In this document: positions 47,096 to 54,758 of the stretch, piece by piece
Position numbering within the stretch: the first letter of the stretch is position 1
Layout: each line of letters opens with the position of its first letter
Origin: Candidatus Adamsella avium
Lineage (GTDB): Bacteria; Cyanobacteriota; Vampirovibrionia; Gastranaerophilales; CAJFVJ01
Direction: 5' to 3'
DNA length: 64,000 nucleotides
Assembly: GCA_904420445.1 (NCBI GenBank)
Contig: CAJFVJ010000001.1
Location: 507,266-571,265, forward strand
Position numbers and translations under genes: made by a program
Notes under the pieces: model-generated
What the model saw: the letters and a program-made list of their open reading frames with translations, nothing else
Database searches by the model: none
Told to the model about the DNA's origin: nothing

Positions 47096-47446
47096 TCAGA
47101 ATTTTTTTTCTGCCTTTTCAATCAGCTGTTCAATACTATTGTAAACTTCATGAAAGTTTGAATCCAGTGCTTTTGCTCTTGCTTGAAAGATAAGCGAGGT
47201 CCATTTCAGGTCTTTATTTTTCAGCATAAGTCTTGAGGCTTCCCTTGCAAGTCTTTTGATTTTGTTTCTTTTGACCGCACGTTTGTGAATTTTTTTACTT
47301 ACGACAAAGCCTATTTTTGTTTTTTCATTTTCTGTTTTTTCTTTGCCCGCATACAAAACAAAAAGTGCATCTGCAACCGTGTGTTTGAGGTGATATGTTG
47401 CTTTGAATGCACTGTATTTGTTAAGTCTGTTTTCTTTAGGTAACAA
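47096..47446 (-). CDS. rnpA: Ribonuclease P protein component
   Basis: A basic 116-residue protein with the family signature [17 protein letters not shown] near residues 60-76, and F/Y-containing N-terminal strands ([17 protein letters not shown]). It assists the RNase P RNA in 5' processing of tRNA precursors. It lies between rpmH (21 bases upstream in transcription direction) and yidD. Confidence 0.93.
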   Translation of the reverse strand: MLPKENRLNKYSAFKATYHLKHTVADALFVLYAGKEKTENEKTKIGFVVSKKIHKRAVKRNKIKRLAREASRLMLKNKDLKWTSLIFQARAKALDSNFHEVYNSIEQLIEKAEKKF

Positions 47447-47467
47447 AATTATACCCTGATGAAGAGT

Positions 47468-47620
47468 CTAAGCTCTTTTCTTTGCTGTGATAGCTACTTT
47501 GTGACGGCCTTTAGCTCTTCTGCGGTTGATAACCTCCTGTCCGCCCGGAGTAGCCATTCTTGCTCTGAAACCGCTGACTTTTTGTCTTTTTCTTTTTGTT
47601 CCTTCGAGTGTGCGTTTCAT
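47468..47620 (-). CDS. rpmH: Ribosomal protein L34 (bL34)
   Basis: A 50-residue, strongly basic protein: [19 protein letters not shown], then [20 protein letters not shown] and HKVA with a basic tail. This is the standard bL34 sequence pattern. AGGAG is well placed upstream of ATG 47620. It leads the conserved cluster toward mnmE. dnaA, often adjacent to rpmH, is absent; proC is divergent instead. Confidence 0.95.
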   Translation of the reverse strand: MKRTLEGTKRKRQKVSGFRARMATPGGQEVINRRRAKGRHKVAITAKKRA

Positions 47621-47709
47621 TATATTAATCTCCTATTATTAGTTATTTAGCATGTTCATCCATATTAAAAAAGAAATAGTTCAGAGTCAAGATATAAGAC
47701 ATTTTGAAT

Positions 47710-47737
47710 TTGATATACCTTAATAAAGTGATATAAT
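47710..47737 (+). promoter_or_regulatory. Sigma-70-type promoter of proC
   Basis: TTGATA (47710-47715), a 16-base spacer, and TATAAT (47732-47737) with TG one base before it. The start codon of proC is 34 bases downstream of the -10 box. Confidence 0.7.
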
Positions 47738-47771
47738 CATTGAATATAAATCAGATAAAGAGGGAAAATCG

Positions 47772-48569
47772 ATGAGTATAAATAAAATAGGTTTTGTCGG
47801 TGCAGGCAAGATGGGCGGGGCTATTTTGAAGGCGATTATTGATAAGGGAGTTGTTGCTCCGGAAAATGTCCTTGTTTATGAACCAAATGAGTCTGTATGT
47901 TCGGAATTAGTGAAGGATTATGGGGTTAAAGCTGTCAGCAGCAACCCAGAGCTTGCGTCATCTGTTGATATGCTTGTTCTTGCAACAAAACCTTATTTGA
48001 TAGATAAAGTGTTGAAAGAGTTACGCCCTGCATTGAGGTCAGAAACTCTTATTTTATCAATTGCAGCAGGGGTAACAATTTCGCATATAGAGAGTATTGT
48101 TGACTCAGAAAATCCTGTAGTGCGGGCTATTCCGAATACTCCTCTTCTTGTCGGCGAAGGCATGACCGCAATTTCCAGAGGTAAAGCCGTGTCTGATGAG
48201 CAGATGGAGTTTGTAAAGAGTATGTTTTCTGCAACAGGAAAGTGTATTGTAGCAGATGAAAGTCTTATTAACATAATAACAGCTGTATCAAGCAGCGGAC
48301 CAGCTTTCATGTATTCGATTATTGATGCTTTTGCAGAGGGCGGTGTCAAATACGGTCTTACCAAACAGATGGCGTTAGAACTTGCTGCTCAGACAGCTAT
48401 CGGTTCAGCAAAGATGATTTTGGAAAGCGGAAAACATCCGATGCAGCTGAGAGATGAGGTTACTACCCCCGGTGGATGTACCATTGAGGGTAATGTAACT
48501 CTTGAGAAGCATGGTGTTCAGTATGCTTTGGTTGAGACGATAGAGAACACTTATAAAAAGCTGCTTTGA
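47772..48569 (+). CDS. proC: Pyrroline-5-carboxylate reductase
   Basis: A 265-residue enzyme of normal length. The Rossmann motif GFVGAGKMGGAILKA is at residues 7-21. The conserved C-terminal dimerisation motif is visible as SGPAFMYSIIDAFAEGGVKYGL and LRDEVTTPGGCTIEG. It reduces pyrroline-5-carboxylate to proline with NAD(P)H, the last step of proline synthesis. It has its own promoter and terminator. Confidence 0.95.
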   Translation: MSINKIGFVGAGKMGGAILKAIIDKGVVAPENVLVYEPNESVCSELVKDYGVKAVSSNPELASSVDMLVLATKPYLIDKVLKELRPALRSETLILSIAAGVTISHIESIVDSENPVVRAIPNTPLLVGEGMTAISRGKAVSDEQMEFVKSMFSATGKCIVADESLINIITAVSSSGPAFMYSIIDAFAEGGVKYGLTKQMALELAAQTAIGSAKMILESGKHPMQLRDEVTTPGGCTIEGNVTLEKHGVQYALVETIENTYKKLL

Positions 48570-48607
48570 TTTTTATGTTCTGCAGAGAAAAAGTATGTTA
48601 ATGAAGG

Positions 48608-48640
48608 CACTTTGTTGTAAACAGAGTGGTGTTTTCTTGT
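48608..48640 (+). terminator. Probable terminator after proC
   Basis: CACTTTGTT (48608-48616) pairs with AACAGAGTG (48620-48628), including one G-T pair, over a 3-base loop, followed by GTGTTTTCTTGT. Confidence 0.6.
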
Positions 48641-48681
48641 ATTCATTTTGATTATTGGAGATTTTTGCAGGCAATAAACAA

Positions 48682-48706
48682 AGAAAAACCGGCTTTTTGA
48701 GCCGGT
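48682..48706 (-). terminator. Terminator of small-RNA-like unit 1
   Basis: Stem 48688-48694 with 48700-48706, 5-base loop, and A-run on the plus strand at 48684-48688, which is a T-run on the minus strand. Confidence 0.75.
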
Positions 48707-48851
48707 GTAATGTGTTGTAAAATTTCTCTGTTAGGTTAAGTATGTGGTGTGTGGTAGTTCCTCTCTATTCGTTTGTTTCTCTCTTGTGTAGACTTTAGAT
48801 GTGGTGTTCTCTCTTTTGTGGTTTTGTTTTCCTCTCTATGTATATATAAAA
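48684..48851 (-). ncRNA. Candidate small RNA gene, unit 1
   Basis: On the minus strand a possible promoter (TTGAAT at 48882-48887, 17-base spacer, TATGTC at 48859-48864) is followed by about 165 bases without any start codon near a ribosome-binding site, ending in a strong terminator (7-bp stem ACCGGCT/AGCCGGT at 48688-48706, then T-run). The body is rich in A and C and holds four AGAGAG(G)AA-type elements and CCACATAC. A second unit at 50485-50671 has the same organisation. The exact start is uncertain: a TATATA stretch nearer the body could be the -10 box. Confidence 0.5.
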
Positions 48852-48933
48852 ACAGCCGGACATAAAAAAGTGCTAAAAAATATTCAAGAAATATATATTA
48901 TTGAAATATTTCTTAATAATTATGTTTAAGAAT
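48828..48933. repeat. 106-bp direct repeat, copy 1
   Basis: This block recurs at 50648-50753 with 103 of 106 bases identical; the three differences cluster at 48856-48859. It lies on the upstream side of small-RNA-like unit 1 and holds its possible promoter and two palindromes (AAGAAATAT/ATATTTCTT at 48886-48914 and TTCTTAA/TTAAGAA at 48910-48932). Confidence 0.9.
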
Positions 48934-48955
48934 ATTATTTTGTGGCAGAGGCTGT

Positions 48956-50083
48956 TTATTCAGGCTTTTCAAAATTTTTGAATATATCCAAAAATTCTTG
49001 AGGTGCTGCTTCTGCAAAGATTTTCAAGGCTTCGAAGTTGTAATTCTTGACTGCTTTTATAACCGGATTATCATGCGGTTTTTTAGGATATCCCAAACTC
49101 TCATATTGTTTGAGCAGAGTTTGTTTGAATTCTTCAGGCGCTGTTTTTGCCATTATTTCAAGAGCCCGGGTATTGTTTTCTTTGACAGCTATATGAACAG
49201 GGGTCACTCCATATCCGTATCCATCCTGCATTGTAAGCGCTTTTGCAAATTCTTGAGGTGTTTTTTCTGCCAGAAATTTGAGAGCATTTTTTCTCAAGGT
49301 TGAGTCTGCTGTGATGTGGACAAGTGTTCTGTCATATTCATATTTATCCGTTACGGCTTCAGAAAATATCTCGGGTTCTGCATCTTTTATTATTTGGAGA
49401 GCCTCGGTGTTGTCTCTGTCAGCTGCATAAAAAATCGGAGAAGTTGATTTTGCTTTGTTTTTTATAAGAAGCTCTTTGAATTCATCAGGGTTTGACTCGA
49501 CGATAAATTTGAGAGCTTTATTGTTTTTGTCATCTATAGCTTTATGCACAAGAGTAGAACCGTAGGCATCAAGTCCTTCGGTGAAAATTTCTTTTGAAAA
49601 TATCTCAGGTGCGGTATCTCTTATTATTCGGAGGGATTCAGGGTTATCTCTTGATACAGCAAGGTAAATAGGAGATAAGGTGTTTCTTGCCTTCATATCC
49701 AGAGTTTTTTTAAACTCATCGGGGGCTGTTTCCGCTATGAACTTGAGCGCTTCGGTATTGTTCATTGAAACGGCAGTGTGTACCGGAGTGTAACCTGTTT
49801 GAGGGTCTTCAGGAGTTGAAATCAGTTTTGCAAAGGCTTTCGGATTTTTATTTTCGAGTTGTTTGAGATATTCCATGTCGTATTCTCTTATGGCAGAGAA
49901 GATTGCTTCTTTTTGTTCTTTTTTGCCAAAAGAAAGATTAACAAACTGATGCATCTGCTCAAGAGAAGGAGTTAAGGCAGGCTGAGTTTGAGTCTGCACA
50001 GGCTGATAGCTGTGTTTTTTAGGTGCAGAAGACAGTTGAGTGTTATATTTAAATCCGATAGAGTTTATACGTGAGATGTTCAT
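48956..50083 (-). CDS. Ankyrin-repeat protein, lineage type, 375 aa
   Basis: After a polar 60-residue N-terminus (MNISRINSIGFKYN, later NLSFGKKEQ) the protein consists of eight or so ankyrin-like repeats of 33-42 residues, each with a TPVHxAVxxNNxEALxxIAxxAPEEF pattern (for example near residues 97, 137, 180, 255, 300). Repeats end in a P-x-EF-x-x-x-L motif that is unusual and uniform, suggesting expansion within this gene. Ankyrin arrays bind other proteins. There is no signal peptide or membrane segment. The N-terminal F-G motifs match those of other unknown proteins here. The partner is unknown. Confidence 0.82.
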   Translation of the reverse strand: MNISRINSIGFKYNTQLSSAPKKHSYQPVQTQTQPALTPSLEQMHQFVNLSFGKKEQKEAIFSAIREYDMEYLKQLENKNPKAFAKLISTPEDPQTGYTPVHTAVSMNNTEALKFIAETAPDEFKKTLDMKARNTLSPIYLAVSRDNPESLRIIRDTAPEIFSKEIFTEGLDAYGSTLVHKAIDDKNNKALKFIVESNPDEFKELLIKNKAKSTSPIFYAADRDNTEALQIIKDAEPEIFSEAVTDKYEYDRTLVHITADSTLRKNALKFLAEKTPQEFAKALTMQDGYGYGVTPVHIAVKENNTRALEIMAKTAPEEFKQTLLKQYESLGYPKKPHDNPVIKAVKNYNFEALKIFAEAAPQEFLDIFKNFEKPE

Positions 50084-50280
50084 ATTTGCCCCCTTATTTT
50101 TGCATATAGTGCTTAAAGTTCGAGAAGCTTTAAATATGACAGATTGAGAAATGAGGGGTAATAAAATTTAACAAATAGCTTATTCTAGAGGGAGAGATGT
50201 GTTTGCTAATTGCGGTTTCGTACTTTTATCTGTATGGAAATAGACTCTCCTCTTTGGAAAGATGCTGAAACGAGAAAAGG
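50084..50280. other. Intergenic, nothing recognised
   Basis: AT-rich DNA upstream of the ankyrin gene. It should contain that gene's promoter on the minus strand, but I see no convincing boxes, ORF or structure. Confidence 0.5.
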
Positions 50281-50289
50281 AAATAAAAT

Positions 50290-50465
50290 ATAACAGACTC
50301 TTCGCTTGCGCTCAGAGTGACTGTTCCAGTCATCCTGCAAACTGTTTGGCGTTGAGGCAAAGCTGAAACGGAACAAACAGAGTCCTCGAAGAGGAAGGGA
50401 GCGCAGCGACCGCACCCTTAGGGTGTCCTCATATGTACGGCTAACGCCTACATCTGAGGCAAGAA
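50290..50465. repeat. GC-richer block with a series of short hairpins, candidate dispersed repeat
   Basis: Within 175 bases there are consecutive short inverted repeats: ACTCT/AGAGT (50297-50318), GACTG/CAGTC (50319-50331), TCCTC/GAGGA (50383-50395), CACCC/GGGTG (50413-50425) and CCTCA..TGTA/TACA..TGAGG (50427-50459). The block is richer in G and C than its surroundings and contains CTTCGCTTGCGCTCAGAGTG, reminiscent of dispersed intergenic elements in other genomes. It is not protein coding in my judgement. Confidence 0.5.
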
Positions 50466-50483
50466 TCTCAAACAATGCCTCAA

Positions 50484-50513
50484 AATAAAAAAAACCGACC
50501 TTTTGGGGTCGGT
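50484..50513 (-). terminator. Terminator of small-RNA-like unit 2
   Basis: 7-bp stem with 6-base loop (50494-50513) followed on the minus strand by T8ATTTT (plus strand AAAATAAAAAAAA). Confidence 0.8.
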
Positions 50514-50671
50514 GTGAAGTCTTTTATAACTCCTCTAAAGCGGTAGTGAAAGGTATGTGGTATGTATGTGTATGAAGAAAAAATTGAATATCTTTAGCGG
50601 TAGGTTCTAATATAGACTGTATGTGGCTTTTAGCTCTCTCTTTATTGTTTCCTCTCTATGTATATATAAAA
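50485..50671 (-). ncRNA. Candidate small RNA gene, unit 2
   Basis: This has the same layout as unit 1: possible promoter TTGAAT (50702-50707), 17-base spacer, TATGTT (50679-50684), then about 185 bases ending in a terminator (ACCGACC at 50494-50500 with GGTCGGT at 50507-50513, then a long minus-strand T-run). The 5' part begins with the same CATAGAGAGGAAA; the body has diverged but keeps AGAGAG-type elements (three) and CCACATAC. No ORF with a ribosome-binding site fits. Confidence 0.5.
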
Positions 50672-50753
50672 ACAGTCAAACATAAAAAAGTGCTAAAAAA
50701 TATTCAAGAAATATATATTATTGAAATATTTCTTAATAATTATGTTTAAGAAT
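50648..50753. repeat. 106-bp direct repeat, copy 2
   Basis: 103 of 106 bases match copy 1 (48828-48933) at an offset of exactly 1820 bases. Identity stops sharply at both ends, on the RNA-body side and after TTTAAGAAT on the other. Conservation of this AT-rich non-coding block, while the adjacent bodies diverge, suggests it is the regulatory part. Confidence 0.9.
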
Positions 50754-50776
50754 TCGGTTGAGGGGGAAGTTGTTTG

Positions 50777-50815
50777 CATCAAAAAAGCAGGCAATCAATG
50801 CCCGCTTTTTTGATG
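50777..50815 (-). terminator. Intrinsic terminator of the 172-aa exported protein gene
   Basis: A long stem (50777-50788 with 50804-50815, plus GGC/GCC after one mismatch) and 7-base loop; the minus strand reads a T-run at the stem end. It lies seven bases after the stop at 50823. Confidence 0.85.
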
Positions 50816-50822
50816 ATTTGTG

Positions 50823-51341
50823 TTATTTCTTTTTCTTCTTTTTGTCTTTAAGACCCCAGTCATATTCTTCCATTTTTCCGTCTTTATTGCTTATGAAAAC
50901 TTTGCAGGCTTTTGGAAACATATTGTTTGTCAATACCATAGAATCTTGAATAGGTGCATTTTGCAATTCAGTCATATTTTTTGCAAGGTCTCTTCTTGCG
51001 TAGTCATCTAGAATGCATTTCATTGACATATTTGCATATGGAACACTTTTGGGTATTCTTCTTCCTACAGCTTGACGTTGAATTGTTACGTTGCATTCAT
51101 GTGCAGGGGGGAGAAATCCGCTTACCTCTACGGAAATTTTTTGTTTGATATATTTTTTATCGTCATAGAAGACTTTTACTATTCTGTTATCAGAATAAGG
51201 CGTGCAGAAATCGACATTGTTTATCATTTTGTATGTAAATACTGTTGTCTGGTCGAATTCTTCGCCTTTTGTAATGACAACATACAGTATTGCTATACTT
51301 CCTGCAAGTATAAGGAAGTTTGTAAAATTTGACATTTTCAT
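50823..51341 (-). CDS. Exported or anchored hypothetical protein, four-Cys family, copy A
   Basis: A 172-residue protein with an N-terminal hydrophobic helix (residues 8-24, ending YVVITKG) that may be an uncleaved anchor. It is a diverged paralogue of the gene at 51444: both have KMINNVDFCTP or KFINNLTKCTP near residue 40, a CNVTIQR or CMFFTIKR strand, an MKCILDD or IECLLTPEE segment and ACKVFIxNKDGK or LCKVYVFLDNK near the end. The four conserved Cys could form two disulfides outside the cytoplasm. The tail is poly-Lys. No known family is recognised. It has its own terminator. Confidence 0.7.
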   Translation of the reverse strand: MKMSNFTNFLILAGSIAILYVVITKGEEFDQTTVFTYKMINNVDFCTPYSDNRIVKVFYDDKKYIKQKISVEVSGFLPPAHECNVTIQRQAVGRRIPKSVPYANMSMKCILDDYARRDLAKNMTELQNAPIQDSMVLTNNMFPKACKVFISNKDGKMEEYDWGLKDKKKKKK

Positions 51342-51443
51342 ATTTTCAGATTCTCATTTTATGGTTGTACTTTTTAATTATAGTATATTTTCAAAAAATA
51401 ATGTTTTTTTTTAGCAGTAATAATTCATTTTGATGAGAAATCT

Positions 51444-51962
51444 TTAGTTGTCGATTTTTTGGGGGTCAATTTTTTCGAAGTCTACCCATTTGTTATCGAG
51501 AAAAACGTAAACTTTGCACAGCGTCGGGTCTGTGCTTATTTGTGTTCTATCTGATAATTGATTGTATTGACGTAGTTTTTCTGCCATTGATTTCTGTTCT
51601 TCAGGGGTAAGTAAGCACTCAATGCGTGCAGTTGATGTAAGCCTGAGCATTTTATATTCATCGCCTTGGGGAACGGGGGTTGTTCGTTTTATTGTGAAGA
51701 ACATACATTTGCCTTCTTTTTTCCCCTGAATCCAAAAGTTGATATATGTATTAAGGTAGCCTTTTAATTCTTTTTGACCGTTAACGGTTGTATAATAAGG
51801 AGTTTTTACCGTTGATGATTCTGATATCGGAGTACATTTTGTCAGATTATTTATGAATTTTTCCGAGTAAGTTATCTGATTTGTATCTGCTTGTGCGATT
51901 AAGAAATAAGAGAGCAGCCCTATTGCTGTTGTTGCTGTGAGAAAAGTAAGGATTTTTTTCAT
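51444..51962 (-). CDS. Exported hypothetical protein, four-Cys family, copy B
   Basis: A 172-residue protein with a cleavable signal peptide ending AQADT. It shares the four-Cys pattern and strand motifs with the gene at 50823 (see CTP, CMFFTIKR, CLLTPEE, LCKVYVF). GAGGTG lies just upstream of ATG 51962, and the preceding small gene ends 12 bases before it, so it likely belongs to the glmS transcript. Its function is unknown; the pattern suggests a small secreted domain stabilised by disulfides. Confidence 0.7.
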   Translation of the reverse strand: MKKILTFLTATTAIGLLSYFLIAQADTNQITYSEKFINNLTKCTPISESSTVKTPYYTTVNGQKELKGYLNTYINFWIQGKKEGKCMFFTIKRTTPVPQGDEYKMLRLTSTARIECLLTPEEQKSMAEKLRQYNQLSDRTQISTDPTLCKVYVFLDNKWVDFEKIDPQKIDN

Positions 51963-51974
51963 ATGACACCTCTT

Positions 51975-52139
51975 TTAATTTTTGATTGTTGCGCAGTCGA
52001 TGATGAACGCATCATCTTCAACTTTGGTTATAGCCCATCTAATCGGAATTAGCCCAAGATTTGCTATTTGTTCTTCTATGCAGCTTGTTGTTATTTTTTC
52101 TGTTTTTTTAATTTTGAGTATTTTGTGTTCAATAAACAT
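51975..52139 (-). CDS. Small hypothetical protein coupled to glmS, 54 aa
   Basis: The ATG overlaps the glmS stop codon by one base (TAATG), so translation is probably coupled. The product reads MFIEHKILKIKKTEKITTSC, then EEQIANLGLIPIRWAI and ends DDAFIIDCATIKN. PIRWAI and the flanking pattern look like a compact folded domain, not random coding. No signal peptide, membrane segment or known family is recognised. It sits between glmS and an exported protein gene in a likely three-gene operon. Confidence 0.65.
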   Translation of the reverse strand: MFIEHKILKIKKTEKITTSCIEEQIANLGLIPIRWAITKVEDDAFIIDCATIKN

Positions 52140-53980
52140 TATTCCACCGTAACTGATTTTGCAAGATTTCTCGGCTGGTCGACATCTTTTCCGAGGAATG
52201 CAGCCATATAATATGCAATGAGCTGGAGTGGAACGGATGTCAGGAGCGGAGAGAGAATTTCATCAGTTTGCGGTATTTTGATGATGTTTTCGAAAAGGTC
52301 TCCGAAGTTTTCATCTGATGAGGTGAGAGCTATCATTCTTGCATCACGTGCTTTAGCCTCCTGAGAGTTTGAGAGTATTTTGTCATAGACTACTCCCGGC
52401 ATGAGAATTGACAGGACGGGCATTGTGTTATCTAACATAGCGATAGGTCCGTGTTTAAGTTCACCCGCCGGGTAGCCTGTTGCATTTATATAACTTATTT
52501 CTTTAAGTTTCAGTGCTCCTTCGAGTGCTGCTGCGAAGTTTATGCCTCTTGCAATATAGATGAAGTCTTTTGAGTTGTGGAATTTTTTTGCACATTCCTG
52601 AATGTCGTGAGTATTGCTCAGAATCATTTCTATTTTTTGCGGTATTTGGATGAGTTCGTGTTTAATCTGAGCAATTCTTGAGTCTGGAACGACTTTTTTG
52701 ATTTCAGCGAGATAAAGTGCAAACAGATAGAACGACAGCAGCTGTGCGGTATAAGATTTTGTTGCCGCCACGCTGACTTCGATGCCTGCGTTGATTGGTA
52801 TCAGGCTGTCTGCGTCACGAGCCATTGTTGAGTCCGCTCTGTTTGTGATTATCAGAATATGAGAGCCTTTTGCTTTTGCCTGTCTAATTGCAGTGATTGT
52901 ATCAGCTGTTTCTCCTGATTGAGAAACACCTATTACCAGAGAGTTTTTGTCGGTAATATTTTTCTTGTAGATATATTCACTTGAGGCTTCTACTTCTGTT
53001 GGGATTTCTGTGAGTTCTTCTATGAGGTATTTCCCGACCATAGCGGCATGCAGAGAGGTTCCGCAGGCAATAATCTGAATTCTGTTCAAATTTTTCAGAT
53101 TTTCAGGGGTGATTTTTACCTCGGGAAGAAGGACTGGTTTGTTGATATCTCTGAGTTTATCCCAGAGCATTTGTCTGATGATGTCAGGTTGTTCATGTAT
53201 TTCTTTTAGCATGAAGTGTTTGTAGCCCATTTTGCTCAGGGCGATTGGTTCCCAGGGGAGAATTTCCGCTTTTTTGTTGACGGGTTGACCGTCGATGTTG
53301 ATTATTTGCAGTGAGTCCGTTTTGATGATTGCTACTTCATCATCATCGAGGTAGATAGCTTTATTTGTATATTCGATGATTGCCGGGACATCGCTTGCGA
53401 CGTAGTGTTCGTGTTCTCCTATACCGATGAGGAGAGGGGCATTTTTTCTTGCTGCGATAATTGTATCAGGTGCTTCTGTTGAGATTACTACAAGAGCATA
53501 GGCTCCTTTGATTTTTTTCAGGGCAGAAAGAACAGCATCAGGAAGAGATTTTGTTGTTTTGTATTCATCTGTAATCAAATGTACTACTGTTTCAGTGTCT
53601 GTTTCTGATTTGAAGGTATAGCCTTTTTTTTGCAGTTCTTCTTTCAGTTCCTTAAAATTCTCGATGATACCGTTGTGGATGATTGCAAATTTTCCGCAGT
53701 TGCTGACATGCGGGTGGGCGTTTACTGTTGTAGGCGCACCATGGGTAGCCCAGCGAGTATGCCCTATGCCTATAGTTGCATTTTGTTCGTCGGCTTTTTC
53801 ATTTTTAAGGAGGTTTTTGAGGTTTTGGAGTTTTCCTTCCGCTTTATAAGTTTTTATCATATTATTTTGGAATACGGCGATTCCGGCAGAGTCGTAGCCT
53901 CTGTATTCAAGTTTTGTCAGACCTTCGAGCAATATTGAAATGACGGATTTTTTCCCTATATAACCTACTATCCCGCACAT
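52139..53980 (-). CDS. glmS: Glutamine--fructose-6-phosphate aminotransferase (isomerizing)
   Basis: ATG 53980 is chosen because the active enzyme needs Cys2 at the N-terminus (MCGIVGYIG) and AGGAGAG is just upstream. The 613-residue protein has the glutaminase domain (GHTRWATHGAPT; HNGIIENF) and two SIS sugar-isomerase domains (SQSGETADT; ESGAEVSVAATKS-like IEVSVAATKSYT; LKHGPIAML; terminal RNLAKSVTVE). It makes glucosamine-6-phosphate, the entry point to peptidoglycan and lipopolysaccharide precursors. The 100-base upstream gap is too short for a glmS ribozyme. Confidence 0.96.
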   Translation of the reverse strand: MCGIVGYIGKKSVISILLEGLTKLEYRGYDSAGIAVFQNNMIKTYKAEGKLQNLKNLLKNEKADEQNATIGIGHTRWATHGAPTTVNAHPHVSNCGKFAIIHNGIIENFKELKEELQKKGYTFKSETDTETVVHLITDEYKTTKSLPDAVLSALKKIKGAYALVVISTEAPDTIIAARKNAPLLIGIGEHEHYVASDVPAIIEYTNKAIYLDDDEVAIIKTDSLQIINIDGQPVNKKAEILPWEPIALSKMGYKHFMLKEIHEQPDIIRQMLWDKLRDINKPVLLPEVKITPENLKNLNRIQIIACGTSLHAAMVGKYLIEELTEIPTEVEASSEYIYKKNITDKNSLVIGVSQSGETADTITAIRQAKAKGSHILIITNRADSTMARDADSLIPINAGIEVSVAATKSYTAQLLSFYLFALYLAEIKKVVPDSRIAQIKHELIQIPQKIEMILSNTHDIQECAKKFHNSKDFIYIARGINFAAALEGALKLKEISYINATGYPAGELKHGPIAMLDNTMPVLSILMPGVVYDKILSNSQEAKARDARMIALTSSDENFGDLFENIIKIPQTDEILSPLLTSVPLQLIAYYMAAFLGKDVDQPRNLAKSVTVE

Positions 53981-54023
53981 AAAATTCTCTCCTAATAGCA
54001 TTTTGTCATATTTTAATTCTTTA

Positions 54024-54032
54024 ATTATAACA
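54024..54032 (-). promoter_or_regulatory. Extended -10 promoter element before glmS
   Basis: On the minus strand TGTTATAAT gives an extended -10 box 43 bases before the glmS start. No strong -35 box is seen. Confidence 0.4.
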
Positions 54033-54083
54033 AAATACTTGTATAAACCTATTATATTTTAAGTTTTACAAATAAAGATTATA

Positions 54084-54758
54084 TTAAGACCCGCAGATGC
54101 TTAGATACGGGCAGTTTTGACATTCTTTCCCTTTATTTGCGGCAAAATTTGTGCAGGTGTTTATTTTTTCGATTGTCTCAATGAACAAGCTTTCTGCGTT
54201 ATCGAGGAGTTGTTTGGTGCAGTTGATGAGTTCTGAGCCTTCTTTTTCATTTGTGCTTATGAACTGAAATTCGATATCTTCAGGTTGGAAGTCAAGAGCC
54301 AGGTCATGTCTTGCTTTGTAGAAGCAGTACATATACATCAGTGCCTGAAAATTTTTATCCGGTGATTTTGGAAGCTGTTGTGCGGTTTTCCAGTCCGCTA
54401 TGATGTATTTGTTTCTGTTTTCGTCAAAGAAGATGGCGTCTATTCTTCCTATCAGCCAGTATTTATTTTTCAAAGGGATGTTGAAGCCCCATTCCGCTAA
54501 GATATTTTTATTTGCGAATATTTGATGATTTTTAATATAGTTCCAGTGGCAGAGAGTTTTTTCATCAAGAGAGCTTTCTATTTTTGAAATATCGAAGCCT
54601 TTGATTTTGTAAAAAATGAGTGAGTGTATGTTTCTTCCGAGGTCATATTTTTCTTTTGAGTCAAAGAAGGCGAGTTTTTTGACGTATTTGAACCAGTACT
54701 GTTTTTGACAGCGCTGCCATACTTCAAAGTTATTTGACTGATAGATGTTTTCTAGCAT
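54084..54758 (-). CDS. PD-(D/E)XK nuclease with C-terminal Cys cluster, RecB/AddB nuclease-like
   Basis: A 224-residue stand-alone nuclease domain. The start has SNNFEVWQRCQKQYWFKYVKKL, the typical first helix with a cluster Cys. The catalytic core is GRIDAIFFDEN...IIADWKTAQQ (Asp, Asp and Lys of the PD-(D/E)xK motif) followed by QALMYMYCF. The end, ECQNCPYLSICGS, supplies three more Cys, so a 4Fe-4S cluster as in AddB and Cas4-type nucleases is likely. Its start overlaps the stop of the preceding helicase gene by seven bases. Together they look like a split helicase-nuclease for end resection. Confidence 0.85.
   Translation of the reverse strand: MLENIYQSNNFEVWQRCQKQYWFKYVKKLAFFDSKEKYDLGRNIHSLIFYKIKGFDISKIESSLDEKTLCHWNYIKNHQIFANKNILAEWGFNIPLKNKYWLIGRIDAIFFDENRNKYIIADWKTAQQLPKSPDKNFQALMYMYCFYKARHDLALDFQPEDIEFQFISTNEKEGSELINCTKQLLDNAESLFIETIEKINTCTNFAANKGKECQNCPYLSICGS

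Noticed and set aside
50206-50475. Open frame of 89 codons on the minus strand over the hairpin-rich block
   Set aside because: Its sequence is the typical translation of GC-rich hairpin repeats (runs of Ser, Arg and Leu), it has no good ribosome-binding site and it spans the inverted repeats, so I treat it as non-coding.
50671-50679. TTGACT in repeat copy 2 as the -35 box of small-RNA unit 2
   Set aside because: Copy 1 differs exactly here (CCGGCT), and the spacing to the next TATATA is too short. TTGAAT with a 17-base spacer is conserved in both copies and preferred.
53981-54083. Possible glmS ribozyme upstream of glmS
   Set aside because: The gap is only about 100 bases of AT-rich DNA with a promoter-like element and lacks the conserved ribozyme core.
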